The notes: generated by a model from the letters alone, not told the origin. 64,000 nucleotides of DNA from Sergeia podlipaevii (GCA_030849805.1 JASANZ010002262.1:1-64000); one strand, 5' to 3'; numbered from the stretch's first letter, positions 9,533-19,507 are shown. Made by a program: numbers and translations.

Positions 9533-11152
9533 TTAGTTCACGTTGCGGTTGAAGAGACTCTCGCTTGGGTCTACGGCTTGAGCCCTCGGGTTGCGCTGTT
9601 GGCGACCACCCCGTGCGGCGCCCTGGGCACCACGGCCACCGCGGCCACCGCGGCCACGCTCCCCGCCAGCACCGCGGCCACGGCCACGGCCACGGCCCTG
9701 CTGACCGTTGGCACGGTTCTTTTCGGCGTGCTCCTTGCGAACCAACCTCTGCTGGTCCTTCTGGATCATCTTGATCTTGCCAAGAAGCTTCTGCTCCGTG
9801 CCGCCGTAGTTGGTGCACGCAATCACCTCGACGTTGTCGCCGTTGACGATGCAGTCGTACTGGGAACTAACGCGGAAGTCGCCAGAGAGCAAGTCGGCGC
9901 TCTCTCCGTCGTGCACTAGCTGCCGAGAGCGCATCTTGAGTGCAAAGAGCGGCGCGTACCCGTCGTCAGTTTCTAGAAGGGTCTCGAGAAGACTCATCTT
10001 GGTGTTCTGGTAGACACCAAAGTAGCCGCGCAGCTTGATGATCTCTTGCTGCTGCTGCACGGCACGGCGGAACATACGTGCCTGGAGCTCCTTGCCCTCA
10101 GTGGCGCTCTTCACGTTGGTAGAGGGCACCGTGAGGAACTTGGGGCTACAGCGGTCAAAGACGTCGCGGAAGCGCTCCTCATCACCAGAGCGGAGGGCCT
10201 CCCTGTCGTCATCAAGCGCGGTGGCTTTGCGCGAGTCAAGGTAGGAGTTGAGGCTGATGACGGCCATTCCACCCAGAATACGTGCGCAGGCGAACAAGTA
10301 CGCCGCATCTAGCTGCACGCGCTCCGAGAACTTACGGCCAGCGGCCTTGCACATAACGCACCTGCGGAAGCTGTTGCTAGCATCCTCGTAGCGATGCAGC
10401 ATCAGGTAGCTGAAGCCAATGTGGTAAAGAAGAGAGATGTTCGCAGGGGATACCTTCTGAAGCACCGCGCGGCCACCTTCGTAGATGTCGAGAGCCTTCA
10501 GATCAGAGAGAGCGCCGTAGTAGTCGCCAAGCAGCACGTTGATCTTGGAACGGGTGACGATAGCGAAGAAGCCGCTAAGTGCACGAGTCTTGTCAGTGAG
10601 CTTCTCGTTGTCATCGGCATCCTCGGGCTTGAGCACGTCCTGAAAGTCAGAAAGCTCAATGACCTTGTCCAGCTTGGTAAACGTTTGTTTAATGGACCAG
10701 TCCTCCTCTGAGAAGTAGCGCTGCTGGTACACAACGGTCATGTGAAACACAAACTCGTCAAAGATGTCCCAAAGCATGAAGATGGGCAGTCGGCACTCCG
10801 TGGTGGGGAGCACCTCTAGAAGAGCGGCAAAGGTAGACCAAGAGGCCTGTGCATCCTCCTTCTTAAGAGTGCGATGATCAGTGAAGAGGTGCTTAAAGTA
10901 AAGAAAGCTGTAGATGTGCTCGGCCAGCTTATTAGTGAAGCAGCTCGACACCTGCTGAAGACGCAAGGCGGGCCACGGGCGTGACTGAAAGGGGCCAATC
11001 ACGTAGAACTTCTTGGTAAGCTCCTCGAACTGCACCTCATACAGGTCGCGCAGAGTAGACGTGTCGCCCTTCTCAACTGCCTTGTTGAGGTTAAAAAAGA
11101 AGTCGTACACTTCACCGGGGATATCGGTCTCAATATCGGGGTTGGTGGTCAT
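9533..11152 (-). CDS. EIF3L: Eukaryotic translation initiation factor 3 subunit L with RG-rich tail
   Basis: A 539-aa homologue of eIF3 subunit l, a PCI-domain member of the eIF3 core that binds the 40S subunit during initiation. Family-typical segments are IPGEVYDFFFNLNKAVEKG near the start, FYVIGPFQSRPWP, YFKHLFT, LFMLWD-type helices (PIFMLWDIFDEFVFH) and the helical/PCI part with HIGFSYLMLHRYEDA. Residues about 483-517 form an Arg-Gly-rich tail (GRGRGRGRG and GRGGRGG blocks). I do not remember such a tail in animal eIF3l; it may be a trypanosomatid or lineage addition that binds RNA or is methylated on arginine. The start ATG is supported by immediate homology. Cytosolic. Confidence 0.92.
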   Translation of the reverse strand: MTTNPDIETDIPGEVYDFFFNLNKAVEKGDTSTLRDLYEVQFEELTKKFYVIGPFQSRPWPALRLQQVSSCFTNKLAEHIYSFLYFKHLFTDHRTLKKEDAQASWSTFAALLEVLPTTECRLPIFMLWDIFDEFVFHMTVVYQQRYFSEEDWSIKQTFTKLDKVIELSDFQDVLKPEDADDNEKLTDKTRALSGFFAIVTRSKINVLLGDYYGALSDLKALDIYEGGRAVLQKVSPANISLLYHIGFSYLMLHRYEDASNSFRRCVMCKAAGRKFSERVQLDAAYLFACARILGGMAVISLNSYLDSRKATALDDDREALRSGDEERFRDVFDRCSPKFLTVPSTNVKSATEGKELQARMFRRAVQQQQEIIKLRGYFGVYQNTKMSLLETLLETDDGYAPLFALKMRSRQLVHDGESADLLSGDFRVSSQYDCIVNGDNVEVIACTNYGGTEQKLLGKIKMIQKDQQRLVRKEHAEKNRANGQQGRGRGRGRGAGGERGRGGRGGRGAQGAARGGRQQRNPRAQAVDPSESLFNRNVN

Positions 11153-11718
11153 CTTGTGCTTCTCTTTCGCTCCTTCTCTAGGTATGTAAAGAGTGTATCT
11201 ACAAAAGTTACTTTTATGCTAGAAAACTGTGTGTTTTCCCACCCAGTAAAATGGTGTTGTTTAGATCCAAAGGGAAGAAAAATGAGCATGATAAGTAGTG
11301 CACACAATGAAATGTCACCATGGACGGCAAGAATGAAAAAGGGGGGAAAGACAGGCCGCAAGCGCAGCATATCAACATACTCCATTGGATGTGAGTGCTG
11401 CACATGCCATAAGCGTCAAGTGTAGTAATTTTTTCTGAAGGTTCTGACAGAACAAAAGCACACAACGAGATTCATGCCAAAGCTATTTCCGAAAAAAAAA
11501 AAGAAAGGGAACTCACAAGAACAAAGAAGAATAAATAACTTTGTGACATTGCTTTTGGCTCCTCAGCGCTTTAACCTTTTTGTTTTGAAAAAAAAAAAAA
11601 AAAGACACACAAAACGGAAGGAAAAAGTTCTTTTGAGAATGAAATGAAGCAAAAAATGAGAAAACTTCAATAAACTTAAAAATTCACACATCACTCATTT
11701 TAAAATAGAGAGGGGGAC
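11153..11718. other. Intergenic between eIF3L and xylulokinase pseudogene
   Basis: AT-rich with A-runs at about 11491-11501 and 11587-11602. A minus-strand frame (11149-11403) overlaps the eIF3L start codon and runs through a pyrimidine tract (TTTCCCCCCTTTTT); I read it as eIF3L leader, not a gene. Confidence 0.5.
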
Positions 11719-13232
11719 TCACAAATTCGCTGGTATCAACGGATAAAGCTGTGTGTACAGCTTCTCAAACACCACACAACGCCGTTTGTAGGCTTCGTGC
11801 TTTGTCGTGTCAGGTTTGTGTTCTTTCTTAAGAGGAAACGGGGATAACAACTCCTCAAGCGGACGTTGCTCTACCGCTACCTGCGCAAGATGACATGCCC
11901 CAAGTGCAGGGCCAACCTCAGCGCCAGTGCTGTACCGAAGTTGGAGCCCACAAACATCGGCTAGCATCTGGCGCCATAGTGCGCCGCGTGTGCCTCCACC
12001 AATGAGGGTTATGCTAAATGGGGGCACGTCACAGAAGCGATGCACCGCCTCAAGGCCCCCAGTGAGCACAAAACTAACGCCCTCCGGCACCACCCGCGCC
12101 ACATCGGCTCGCTTGTGCTGAGAGGTGAAGAAAAAAAAAAGCGCCCTTCGCGTTTCCATTGTTATGCGGCGTCAGCTCATCCGTCAAGTAAGGCAAGAAG
12201 TACACGGGCGAGTACTTAAAGGCCTTGCCCGAGCGCTCCGCCTCTGCCACAAACTCGCCAACAGTCGCACACCCGGTAAGCTGAGCAGCCCAGTCTAGGC
12301 ATGAGACGCAGCTTAGCATCACCGACATAAGGTGCCAGTGACCTGGGAGAGCATGACAGGAGCTGTGCACAGCCTCTGCGGTGTTAAACAGGAAGCCATC
12401 GGCAACTACAAAATAGACGCCAGAAGTACCAAGAGAAAGCATCGCCTGCCCAGGCTTGTAGAGACCGCAGCCAACAGCGCCAGACTCATTGTCTCCACCA
12501 CAACCCGCAACGGGGACATGGGCAGGCATGCCTCACTCGGCCGCCACCTTCGCACTCAGCCTGCCTGCAATATCGGTTCCTTCAAAGAGTGCGGGCATGT
12601 GTGCCGCGTGAGGCCGGCGGCCTCGAGCAACGAGTCATCCCAGTCACGTCGCGCAGTGTCGAGCCACAACGTGCCGGACGCGTTGGAGACTTCAGTGGTG
12701 GCGAGGCCTGTCATACGGAGTCGAAGGTATTCCTTGTTCAAGAGCACCTTGGTGGCCAGGTTGAGTATCTCAGGCTCATGCTTGCGCACCCACAGCAGCT
12801 TGCCAGCTGTGAAGCCAGGCATCATGAGGTTGCCAGTAATTTCGCAGCAACGTGGCACGGCCTCCTGCAGTTCGGCACACTCCAGAGAACTGCGTCCGTC
12901 ACACCACAAAGTGCACGGCCTCAGTACGCGGTCATGGGTATCCAGCAGCGTTGCTCCATGCACCTACCCTGAGAGCCCAATGTCAGCCACATTGTTAAGG
13001 TACTGTCGAGCTCTCAACTCTTTGACTGCGGTGCATGTGGCTGTCCACCAGAACTCGAGGTCCTGTTCACGTCATAGCAGATGCGGTGCCGATACCGTGA
13101 GTGGAGAGCTTGCGGCGTCAACAATGGTGCCATCATTATTCATGAGAGCCACCTTCATTCCGGACGTTCCTAGGTCGATGCCGACGTACTTTGGTGCGCG
13201 AAATACAAAAAAAAAAATAGGTTTGCTTTCAT
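11719..13232 (-). pseudogene. xylB: Xylulokinase pseudogene (bacterial XylB type)
   Basis: Collinear remains of a D-xylulose kinase (FGGY family; D-xylulose + ATP to xylulose 5-phosphate). N-terminal phosphate-binding GIDLGTSG (about 13160-13190), LCWCDGR-type TLWCDGRSS, ITGNLMMPGF, LLWVRKHEPEI, YLRLRMTG, MLSLGTSGVYF, CLDWAA, TPHNNGNAKG, LIGGGTRGALWRQMLADVCG and VGPALGA all follow the bacterial XylB order. The gene is broken. There is no in-frame ATG at the 5' end (an 11-T run at 13207-13217 separates frame and ATG). TGA at 13072-13074 and at 12533-12535 stands where the family has Trp, and TAG at 12964-12966 stands where it has Gln. A 1-nt loss lies near 12600-12604, and an extra T sits in the 10-T run at 12131-12140. 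The reading frame is otherwise kept to a normal C-terminus. The similarity to gammaproteobacterial XylB is strong from memory, which suggests an old bacterial transfer. Confidence 0.88.
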
Positions 13233-13557
13233 AGCGGTGGTAACGTATTCAGCAACCAGCAAGAAAGGTATTTTTTCCTTTACAATTGCAGTCCTTTACT
13301 TTTCCGCATAACAAAAAAAGAGAGAGAATAAGAGTATTTAAAAACAAAGGAAATATGTATAAAGAAAAGATGAAGCATTGTGTTCTCTTCAATAACACAG
13401 CAAAGACGAGCGCTAAGCAAAGTAAAGTCACATGCCGCAGCGTTATTGACTGTTTCTCAAAGGAAAAAAAATGCCGCTACAGGAAGACTTGATCCTGATA
13501 GTTTTCTTTTCTGCCGTCTCTCTCTTTCTCCGCGAGTACAGAACAACGCTTCCTGTC
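13233..13557. other. Short intergenic region
   Basis: AT-rich with A-tracts near 13310 and 13460. Nothing with coding character; presumably the trans-splicing and polyadenylation region of the flanking genes. Confidence 0.45.
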
Positions 13558-15876
13558 CTAACGCGATATGGCAGCATGCGGAGAGGAACTAGTGTGCCTC
13601 TTGTAGACCTTCCGCAAAGCTCTCAGCACGCACGCCACAGCTGCTGGGTCTCCCTTCAGCAAGCGCTCTTCCAGGAGTGGCAAGCCAAAGACTATCTTCT
13701 TGTTGGTTTGCAAGTAAGCCAAGCAGCGCCTAATATTGAAACGCTTCGCCGCACCTCGGCAAGTAGGACGGACTCCCTCCAAGCTCACGCACCGCTGCTG
13801 TTCCAGCTCTCGCACAAGGTGGGCCAGCACGACACCATCAGAGAACACCAGGCATGCGGGCGCTACGCCACCTTGAGGTAACAGTGGAAGTGTATCTGCA
13901 TTGCTTGCGATGTACGTAAAGCTTTCGTCCTCAGCCTGGTAGCAGAAACTGGCACCTAGTGTCTGTGCTAGCCACTGCTGCAGCTGCACAGACTCGCGAT
14001 CTGACAGGTCAAGGCTAATCGTAGTGTCCACGTCGGCGTGCTTGACACTTTCGCTACGAGTCTCCACGCGTGCACTTGCAGAACGCCGAAGAAGCGGATG
14101 AGGTGGAGGGGGTGGAGGAGGTGACAAAGTGTGGGGTGTGATGGCGCTATTCGATGGTGCCTCTTCAACGATAGGATCGATACGGCGAGGCATCCACGCC
14201 CGCGCCACCGCTCCCAGTGCACGAACGATGTGCACGCGATCTCCACAGTAAAACGCTTCCGCACACTCGGCAGTACGCAGAGCAAGACTAACAGGCGCTT
14301 CGGTAAGCTCTGCCAGGCACCGCAAGGCAACACGGATGTTCTGCAGAGAAGCAGCCCGAGTGCGAGGGTTGGCGGATACCGCTGGAGGTTCTGCCAAGGC
14401 AGCGGCTAAGGCACACAGCGCCACGCCGTTACGCAGGTAGGGGAACACGCTTGGGATGTAAAGAGTCGCTGGTGGGGTTTTGCGTGCTGCGAACAACTTG
14501 CGTGGGGCTGGTGGAGCCAGAAAGGGTGCCTCAAGTGGTGGAGGCACAAGGCACATGTCAGAGGGTAGCGCGTGCTCTGTAGGATCAGGAAGGGCACCAT
14601 GCCTAAAAAGAAACTCGCATACACGCCGCTCTGTCGCCTGCAGCGCAGTCCAATCGCTCACGATGCTGAACGTACTCACATCCGCGGGAGTCTGCCACAC
14701 AAGGCGTGCCAGCGAGCTGCTGGGGGAATGATTTGCGGTGACGACAAGCGTCTCCAGAGGAGGCAGACACTGTGAAATGAGAGCAACGTATAGGTCGATC
14801 AAGACAACAGCGCCACCGCCGCTAGTAATTGCGGTCTCTGCGCTCAAGCTGAAGGCTCGCGGTGGCAGCTGTAGGGAAGGAGCACTGCACGCGATGTATT
14901 CGCTTAGCGTTGCCAGAGCGCAAGTGTAGTTGCAGTTGACATCTTCCAGTGTGCGTGGAGCGCGGCGAGGAACCACATCCGTCTCGTTGTGCTCTTCCTT
15001 TATATCACCACACCCCATGGTCGCCACTATGTGGGACAGCTGGCAAAGGGCGGTGCCGTTATACAAGGCATCTTCCAAAGCGTCCGTCACATCGCTCGTA
15101 TCTCTGCTCAAGACATTAATTCTTCTGAGGTAGTCGCGCACAGCGGCTTCCCTCTCAGCACGTGCCTCAGTCTCCTGCACAGAGGCGCAGAGGGACGTAT
15201 CAACAGATCTACGTAAATTCACAGTGGGAAGCGGGCGGGGTCTGCGCATTGCACGATGAGGCTGCTGCACTGTGGGCTCTGCTTCACTGCCCACGTCGTC
15301 CCCCTCCTCGCCCGCGTCATCATCTGAGACATACACCACCCGTACTGTCCCTTTGTCACCTTCCTCGCGCACGCGGCAGGGGACTGTAGAGGCGTTCCAC
15401 ATCGGTTTGTCTTCCTCTCTCGGGGGTAGTGTGGATGTAGTGGCAGCTGCCACAGAAGTATCAACCACAGTGGTAGACCTCTCCAGTGGCGCTCGACGCG
15501 TCTGACGTTGAGCATCGGCCTCTACCACTACTAACGTGTTGCTGGGGGAGGTGCTCAGAGGAGTAAAGCAGAAGGCAGGAGGTGGACCTCTGTCCGCACT
15601 GTCAGTATCGCCTAAGATGCTATGTCGCTCTATGTATTGCTCAAAGACTAAGGCAGCGCGAGTGTGTCTGGCCGCAGAAGCCTCTGCAGCTCGCTGTGTA
15701 GTTTCCCGTCTGTCCCTTGAGTTACTCAATGCGTTGAGTTGGACATGGAGGGACTCCAGCAGCGTGACTGCCTCGCGGTGTATTGCTGAAGGTGTAGACT
15801 TGGTGTCCTTGAGCAAATAAAAACCTGCGCTCAACAGCGGTGGAGGGGAAGTGGTGGTGCTTCGTGCTGTTGGCAT
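13558..15876 (-). CDS. Protein with three calponin-homology-like domains
   Basis: A 772-aa protein I cannot name. Three regions share the CH-domain pattern (short helix, 'NG..L..L', later 'N...AL..L', then a final helix 'GD...I...L'). They lie at about 240-372 (YNGTALCQL, CNYTCALATL, ITSGGGAVVLIDLY), 410-562 (FPYLRNGVALCALAAAL, LQNIRVALRCL, AFYCGDRVHIVRALGAV) and 625-760 (FSDGVVLAHLV, KRFNIRRCLAYL, KGDPAAVACVLRAL). A Pro-rich linker (585-593) separates the last two. The N-terminal 230 residues are low-complexity with an acidic patch (SDDDAGEEGDD). CH domains bind actin or microtubule-associated partners; a cytoskeletal or flagellar role is inference. The start ATG is followed by no signal peptide. 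Confidence 0.68.
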   Translation of the reverse strand: MPTARSTTTSPPPLLSAGFYLLKDTKSTPSAIHREAVTLLESLHVQLNALSNSRDRRETTQRAAEASAARHTRAALVFEQYIERHSILGDTDSADRGPPPAFCFTPLSTSPSNTLVVVEADAQRQTRRAPLERSTTVVDTSVAAATTSTLPPREEDKPMWNASTVPCRVREEGDKGTVRVVYVSDDDAGEEGDDVGSEAEPTVQQPHRAMRRPRPLPTVNLRRSVDTSLCASVQETEARAEREAAVRDYLRRINVLSRDTSDVTDALEDALYNGTALCQLSHIVATMGCGDIKEEHNETDVVPRRAPRTLEDVNCNYTCALATLSEYIACSAPSLQLPPRAFSLSAETAITSGGGAVVLIDLYVALISQCLPPLETLVVTANHSPSSSLARLVWQTPADVSTFSIVSDWTALQATERRVCEFLFRHGALPDPTEHALPSDMCLVPPPLEAPFLAPPAPRKLFAARKTPPATLYIPSVFPYLRNGVALCALAAALAEPPAVSANPRTRAASLQNIRVALRCLAELTEAPVSLALRTAECAEAFYCGDRVHIVRALGAVARAWMPRRIDPIVEEAPSNSAITPHTLSPPPPPPPHPLLRRSASARVETRSESVKHADVDTTISLDLSDRESVQLQQWLAQTLGASFCYQAEDESFTYIASNADTLPLLPQGGVAPACLVFSDGVVLAHLVRELEQQRCVSLEGVRPTCRGAAKRFNIRRCLAYLQTNKKIVFGLPLLEERLLKGDPAAVACVLRALRKVYKRHTSSSPHAAISR

Positions 15877-16434
15877 TACCTTGAGCAGTGAGCTGGCTCT
15901 ACAAGAACAAAATAAGCTTGCTTCTCAGCAAGCCTTCTCTATGGAAAGAAATCTATATGTGGATGTGTGCGTGTATGTGAATGTCTGCCTACCTTTTTTG
16001 GAGAAATCAAATATGAAATTCGATGTCAAATGGCTTCTATAGTCCCTTGTTGCTGTCGTTGCTTTTGGCGGAGAGCAGCGGACTGCTCGCTGGCTACAAA
16101 AACGCAAAATGCCAGTATCTCCCCTGTTGGCTGAGAAGCACTCCACCTTTCACAAAAAGGATTTCAAGGTGAAGATTGACATAAAGAGAGAGGAGGAACA
16201 GAAAAAAAAAAAGTAGAGATGATTTAGTAATGAAGTCAACACCATAAGCAGTTGAGTCTCAAAGCATGAGGCCAACAAAAGTCTTATTAAAGGCAATTAA
16301 TGCAGTTGGAAGTGCTTGTGTGTACGTGTATGTGTAAAGACACAGGATAGTGCGCTTGCTTGAACAGACTAAGGAAAGTCCATAACGACAGTCGTTAACT
16401 GTAGCGCAGCAGCAACAGCGGCCGATCTGCTATG
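15877..16434. other. Intergenic between CH-like protein and TFIIS-like gene
   Basis: Contains an A-run at 16202-16212 and an open minus-strand stretch (15925-16146, 73 codons) of mixed composition that begins with GTG and has no in-frame ATG. I do not call it a gene. Confidence 0.45.
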
Positions 16435-17028
16435 CTACTCAGTGCGCAATTCCATCTGTGAAGCCTCCTCTGCATCGATCGCCTCTGATGATTGAGCTAG
16501 GGCGTCCCCATGCCCATCCTCCTTCTCACTATCGCTGCTTGAGCTACTTTGTGAGCAACTACACGTGTTGTCAAAATTATAATCAAATTGAGTGCCATTT
16601 TCCTCAGAGTCAAGAGCGATTTCATTAATATTGAGGCGGTCTCGGCGCACAAGGCCGCATTTGGTGCAGAGCATGGACGTCTTGTCGTAGTTGGTCTGTT
16701 CACGCGCGCGCTTGCGAGTGAAACGCGCCAGTTCGCTCCTCTGCTTACGTGATAGCATCTCCGCCGCATCCATCCCTGCTAGCTCAGCAGCGGCAATGTT
16801 CTGAGCAGATATTTCCCCGTTCAGGTTCTTCACGTTCGCAACAATACCCATTGCGTGGTCCTTGAAGTCTTCAGCGCTTTCCGCACTCGAGCGAAGCGCT
16901 GCAATGATATCGGTAGCGTACTCCTCAGCAGCAGCGGGAGCCTTGTCCTTGAAGTCATCCAGTTTGCACAGTGTGCTCGCCACTAGTGCTATGAGCTTCT
17001 TGTCCCTAGAATTGACAGACATCGTCAT
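16435..17028 (-). CDS. TFIIS-like protein (central domain plus reduced zinc site)
   Basis: A 197-aa protein resembling domain II of transcription elongation factor TFIIS: DHAMGIVANVKNLNGEIS... followed by MDAAEMLSRKQRSE matches the helical domain that docks on RNA polymerase II. A Cys pair follows (CTKCG, about 120-123), then a long Asp/Asn-rich stretch and a second pair (CSC). The TFIIS zinc-ribbon hairpin with its acidic catalytic tip is not recognisable, so RNA-cleavage stimulation is doubtful. The tail is Ser/Glu-rich. Codon 1 of the longest frame is GTG (17061), so I start at the ATG at 17028 (MTMSVNSRD); an ATG two codons on (17022) is equally possible. It could be one of the trypanosomatid TFIIS-like paralogues; nuclear location is inferred. 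Confidence 0.72.
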   Translation of the reverse strand: MTMSVNSRDKKLIALVASTLCKLDDFKDKAPAAAEEYATDIIAALRSSAESAEDFKDHAMGIVANVKNLNGEISAQNIAAAELAGMDAAEMLSRKQRSELARFTRKRAREQTNYDKTSMLCTKCGLVRRDRLNINEIALDSEENGTQFDYNFDNTCSCSQSSSSSDSEKEDGHGDALAQSSEAIDAEEASQMELRTE

Positions 17029-17321
17029 GCAGGTCTTTCCCCACTCCCTCCTCCCGCACACACAACGCTACTATACTGGGGATCCACTAGAAGGTTGGAG
17101 CAACAACAAAAAAAGAACGAGAAAATAGAGACAAGTGCGACCTAGAGCACTGCAGCACAGAACTAGCTCTCCTCACAAAATCCGGATACGCAATTGTTAT
17201 TATTTCTGCTTAGCAAGATGGAAAATATATATATGAGTGCGCGGAGTGACAACACCTCTTCTACGTTTGTACGATGTGACGACTGAATAATAAGGACAGG
17301 TTTGCAGTTGTTATTTAAAAA

Positions 17322-17357
<36 letters not shown>

Positions 17358-17837
17358 GGGATAAAAGGGTGTGGGAGAGTAGAAAAAGGCTAAAACATAA
17401 ATAAGAAAATAAAAAAGAAGAAAAACTGGCATAGACGCTAGGCAAATATGCAACTAATACTACATGCAACGATACACTAGCGCTGTCCAAAGACGCCCAA
17501 GGAACGTTAAGAACTCTGCAAAAGGATACAATAAAGTGTACAAGTTGCAATGGTGTATGGATTTAGCTCCCCTTCTGGTTGAATGAATCTCCTGCCTGTG
17601 CAGTAGCAGAGGGGGAGGGGGAGGAGGGGGTATAAAAAAATAAAAAAAAAAGCAGACAACAACAATACAAAACAAGCCCACAACCGCTGCTCCAAGCAAC
17701 AAAAAGTCACAAAAAGAAAAAAAAAGCGAACAACACAGCTACCCACCTACATCTTTCCTCATCTTCTCATCCCATATATATATTCATTTATCTTTCTCTC
17801 TGATTCTGAAGCTGTCACGGGCACACACCGGTACACC
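17029..17837. other. Intergenic with TA/GA microsatellites
   Basis: Has a TA repeat running into a GA repeat (about 17321-17357), a G-rich patch (17610-17630) and several A-runs (17634-17652, 17710-17726). The minus-strand frames here are translations of these repeats. Confidence 0.55.
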
Positions 17838-18869
17838 TCACGCCGCTGCATCAATTGCATTGGCAGGTGCTGCTGCTGCTGCTGCTGCCGCCTCCTCCCG
17901 TACAGCTGTGGCTCCAGTTTCTTGCTCAGGAGCTACCTCAATGGGTTGGAAAAAGCGCTCATATACGTACCGCACCACTATCAAGCAAGTTACAAGAAGA
18001 GATGGGATCTGCGCTATCAGAAAGAAAACGAACTGAGTGGGCCCCATGGGGGTACCTATGAGGTAGTAGGCAATGGCTTCTGAAAAATCCTCAAAGGCCG
18101 CAGGGTGCATCACCAAGGCGCGAGGTGGTAGCAGACCGTGTGGCGGGGGTCCTGAAAAGGGGTCAGTCGGACGGACTCCAGCCCTTCCATCGTTTGCGTG
18201 AAGGCGCGAGTTGATACTATTCCCTTTCAGTTCCGATGAAAGTGGTGGCTGTATCATACCGTGATGGTATTGAACGTAAAGTGCATGAAGTTGACTATTC
18301 CTGTATTTCACCACACGGGGATGATGCACAGCACAGCCGCGCGTCTCTCCGTCTTCAATCACCACCGATACAGTGTTGTCGATAGCGGTAATCATATTAC
18401 ACGACAGCTGGCTTGCGTACACCTCACGCACCAACTCCTTTCGCATAGACGCTGACGATGAGGCAGTGGAGTGGAGAAGGAGCGCAGTTGCTATATCCTT
18501 CTTGTCATGTCTGTATGCTGAGGTGAGCGGGTGATAGAGGCGACTAGCGTCAGTGTTGTGATCCAAAAAGGCTTCAAGCACTAGCTCCTTTGTGCGCTGA
18601 GCGGCAACTGATGCATCTGAACTCATCTCGGTAAGATAATAGACAGGTGAAGGAGTAGCGCGACGAAGTTCGTCCCGCACCCCTCTCGGCATGGCCGTCA
18701 AGTACTCTTGTACCGTGCTAGCATCTGCCGCCCTGACCGCTTCCAGAAACGTAGCTGCATCATAGCCGATTTCATTTAGCATAAGAAACAGCACGGATAT
18801 CGCCAAAAAAATAATCGCCAGGGCAATCGCAGCCGACACGACCCTGCACAGATACCTATTCATCGCCAT
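17838..18869 (-). CDS. Two-TM membrane protein of unknown function
   Basis: A 343-aa protein I do not recognise. An N-terminal hydrophobic segment (about 8-32, starting MAMNRYLCRVVSAAIALAI; signal anchor or TM) and a second near 280-305 (FVFFLIAQIPSLLVTCLIVV) enclose a soluble region of about 240 residues with a conserved-looking helical first half. The tail is Ala-rich, coded by GCT/GCA/GCC repeats. The start was set at the ATG at 18869; the ATG at 18863 is an alternative. Sequence upstream of that is an AT repeat and pyrimidine tract. Topology suggests an N- and C-terminus on the same side of an endomembrane; no enzyme motif is seen. Confidence 0.65.
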   Translation of the reverse strand: MAMNRYLCRVVSAAIALAIIFLAISVLFLMLNEIGYDAATFLEAVRAADASTVQEYLTAMPRGVRDELRRATPSPVYYLTEMSSDASVAAQRTKELVLEAFLDHNTDASRLYHPLTSAYRHDKKDIATALLLHSTASSSASMRKELVREVYASQLSCNMITAIDNTVSVVIEDGETRGCAVHHPRVVKYRNSQLHALYVQYHHGMIQPPLSSELKGNSINSRLHANDGRAGVRPTDPFSGPPPHGLLPPRALVMHPAAFEDFSEAIAYYLIGTPMGPTQFVFFLIAQIPSLLVTCLIVVRYVYERFFQPIEVAPEQETGATAVREEAAAAAAAAPANAIDAAA

Positions 18870-19507
18870 ATTGCCTATGAAAAGAAATGAAAAGGAATAC
18901 ACACACACATACACCAATGCAAGGTGTGCAGAATATATATATATATATGAAAAAAAAGGAATATCTATGCAGCCACAATGGAGGCAAGGAAAGAAAAAAA
19001 AAATGAAAGAAAGAGTAAAAGAGAAACGCTTGCACCGCATCCATTCTGATTTCCCACTTTAAAAAAGCGGGATACGTGAGAATCGTGAATACTACGCTTT
19101 TACTTTTCTTCTTATTCCACAGACGTCCGCTTGTCTTCTCTCCGTCACACTCAAGAAACCGTGTGCATTCTCATTCAGCTGTTTTTCCTCACTCTCTTCT
19201 TGTGCATGAATCCCGTCATTTTATGGGGTAGTATCTCGCGTGCAACGCCAGTTCGTATTTGGGCAAAGAAAAAGAATTGCCCCCTTGTGCAAGGCAGATA
19301 GCAGCATGAGAGAAAGATCAGGTAGCAGCAAAAAAAAAAAAATGGTGGTTCTACTTATACATTCGTCTCCTCTTACTCCGCCCGCCCACACACGTAGCAC
19401 ATATAACACCAACTCTGCCTCTTATTTGGTCACATTACACATACATTAATGTATAAGAATGTTGCTGTTTGTTGTCACCCTTATAAACGCTGTTGCAGCT
19501 CGCTTCC
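18870..19507. other. Intergenic
   Basis: AT repeat (18934-18948), A-runs at 18992-19002 and 19330-19342. No coding character on either strand. Confidence 0.5.

Noticed and set aside
12533..13074. TGA read as Trp (altered nuclear code as in Blastocrithidia)
   Set aside because: All other long frames stay open under the standard code and keep TGG for Trp. The same locus also has a TAG at a Gln position and true frameshifts, so decay explains it.
12332..13234. A 300-codon open frame on the + strand
   Set aside because: It is antisense to the xylulokinase pseudogene, has no recognisable domain and no trans-splicing signal on that strand, and every other gene is on the minus strand. The minus-strand fragments match XylB motif by motif.
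16435..17061. Longest frame of the TFIIS-like gene starting at 17061
   Set aside because: That codon is GTG; the first ATG is at 17028.
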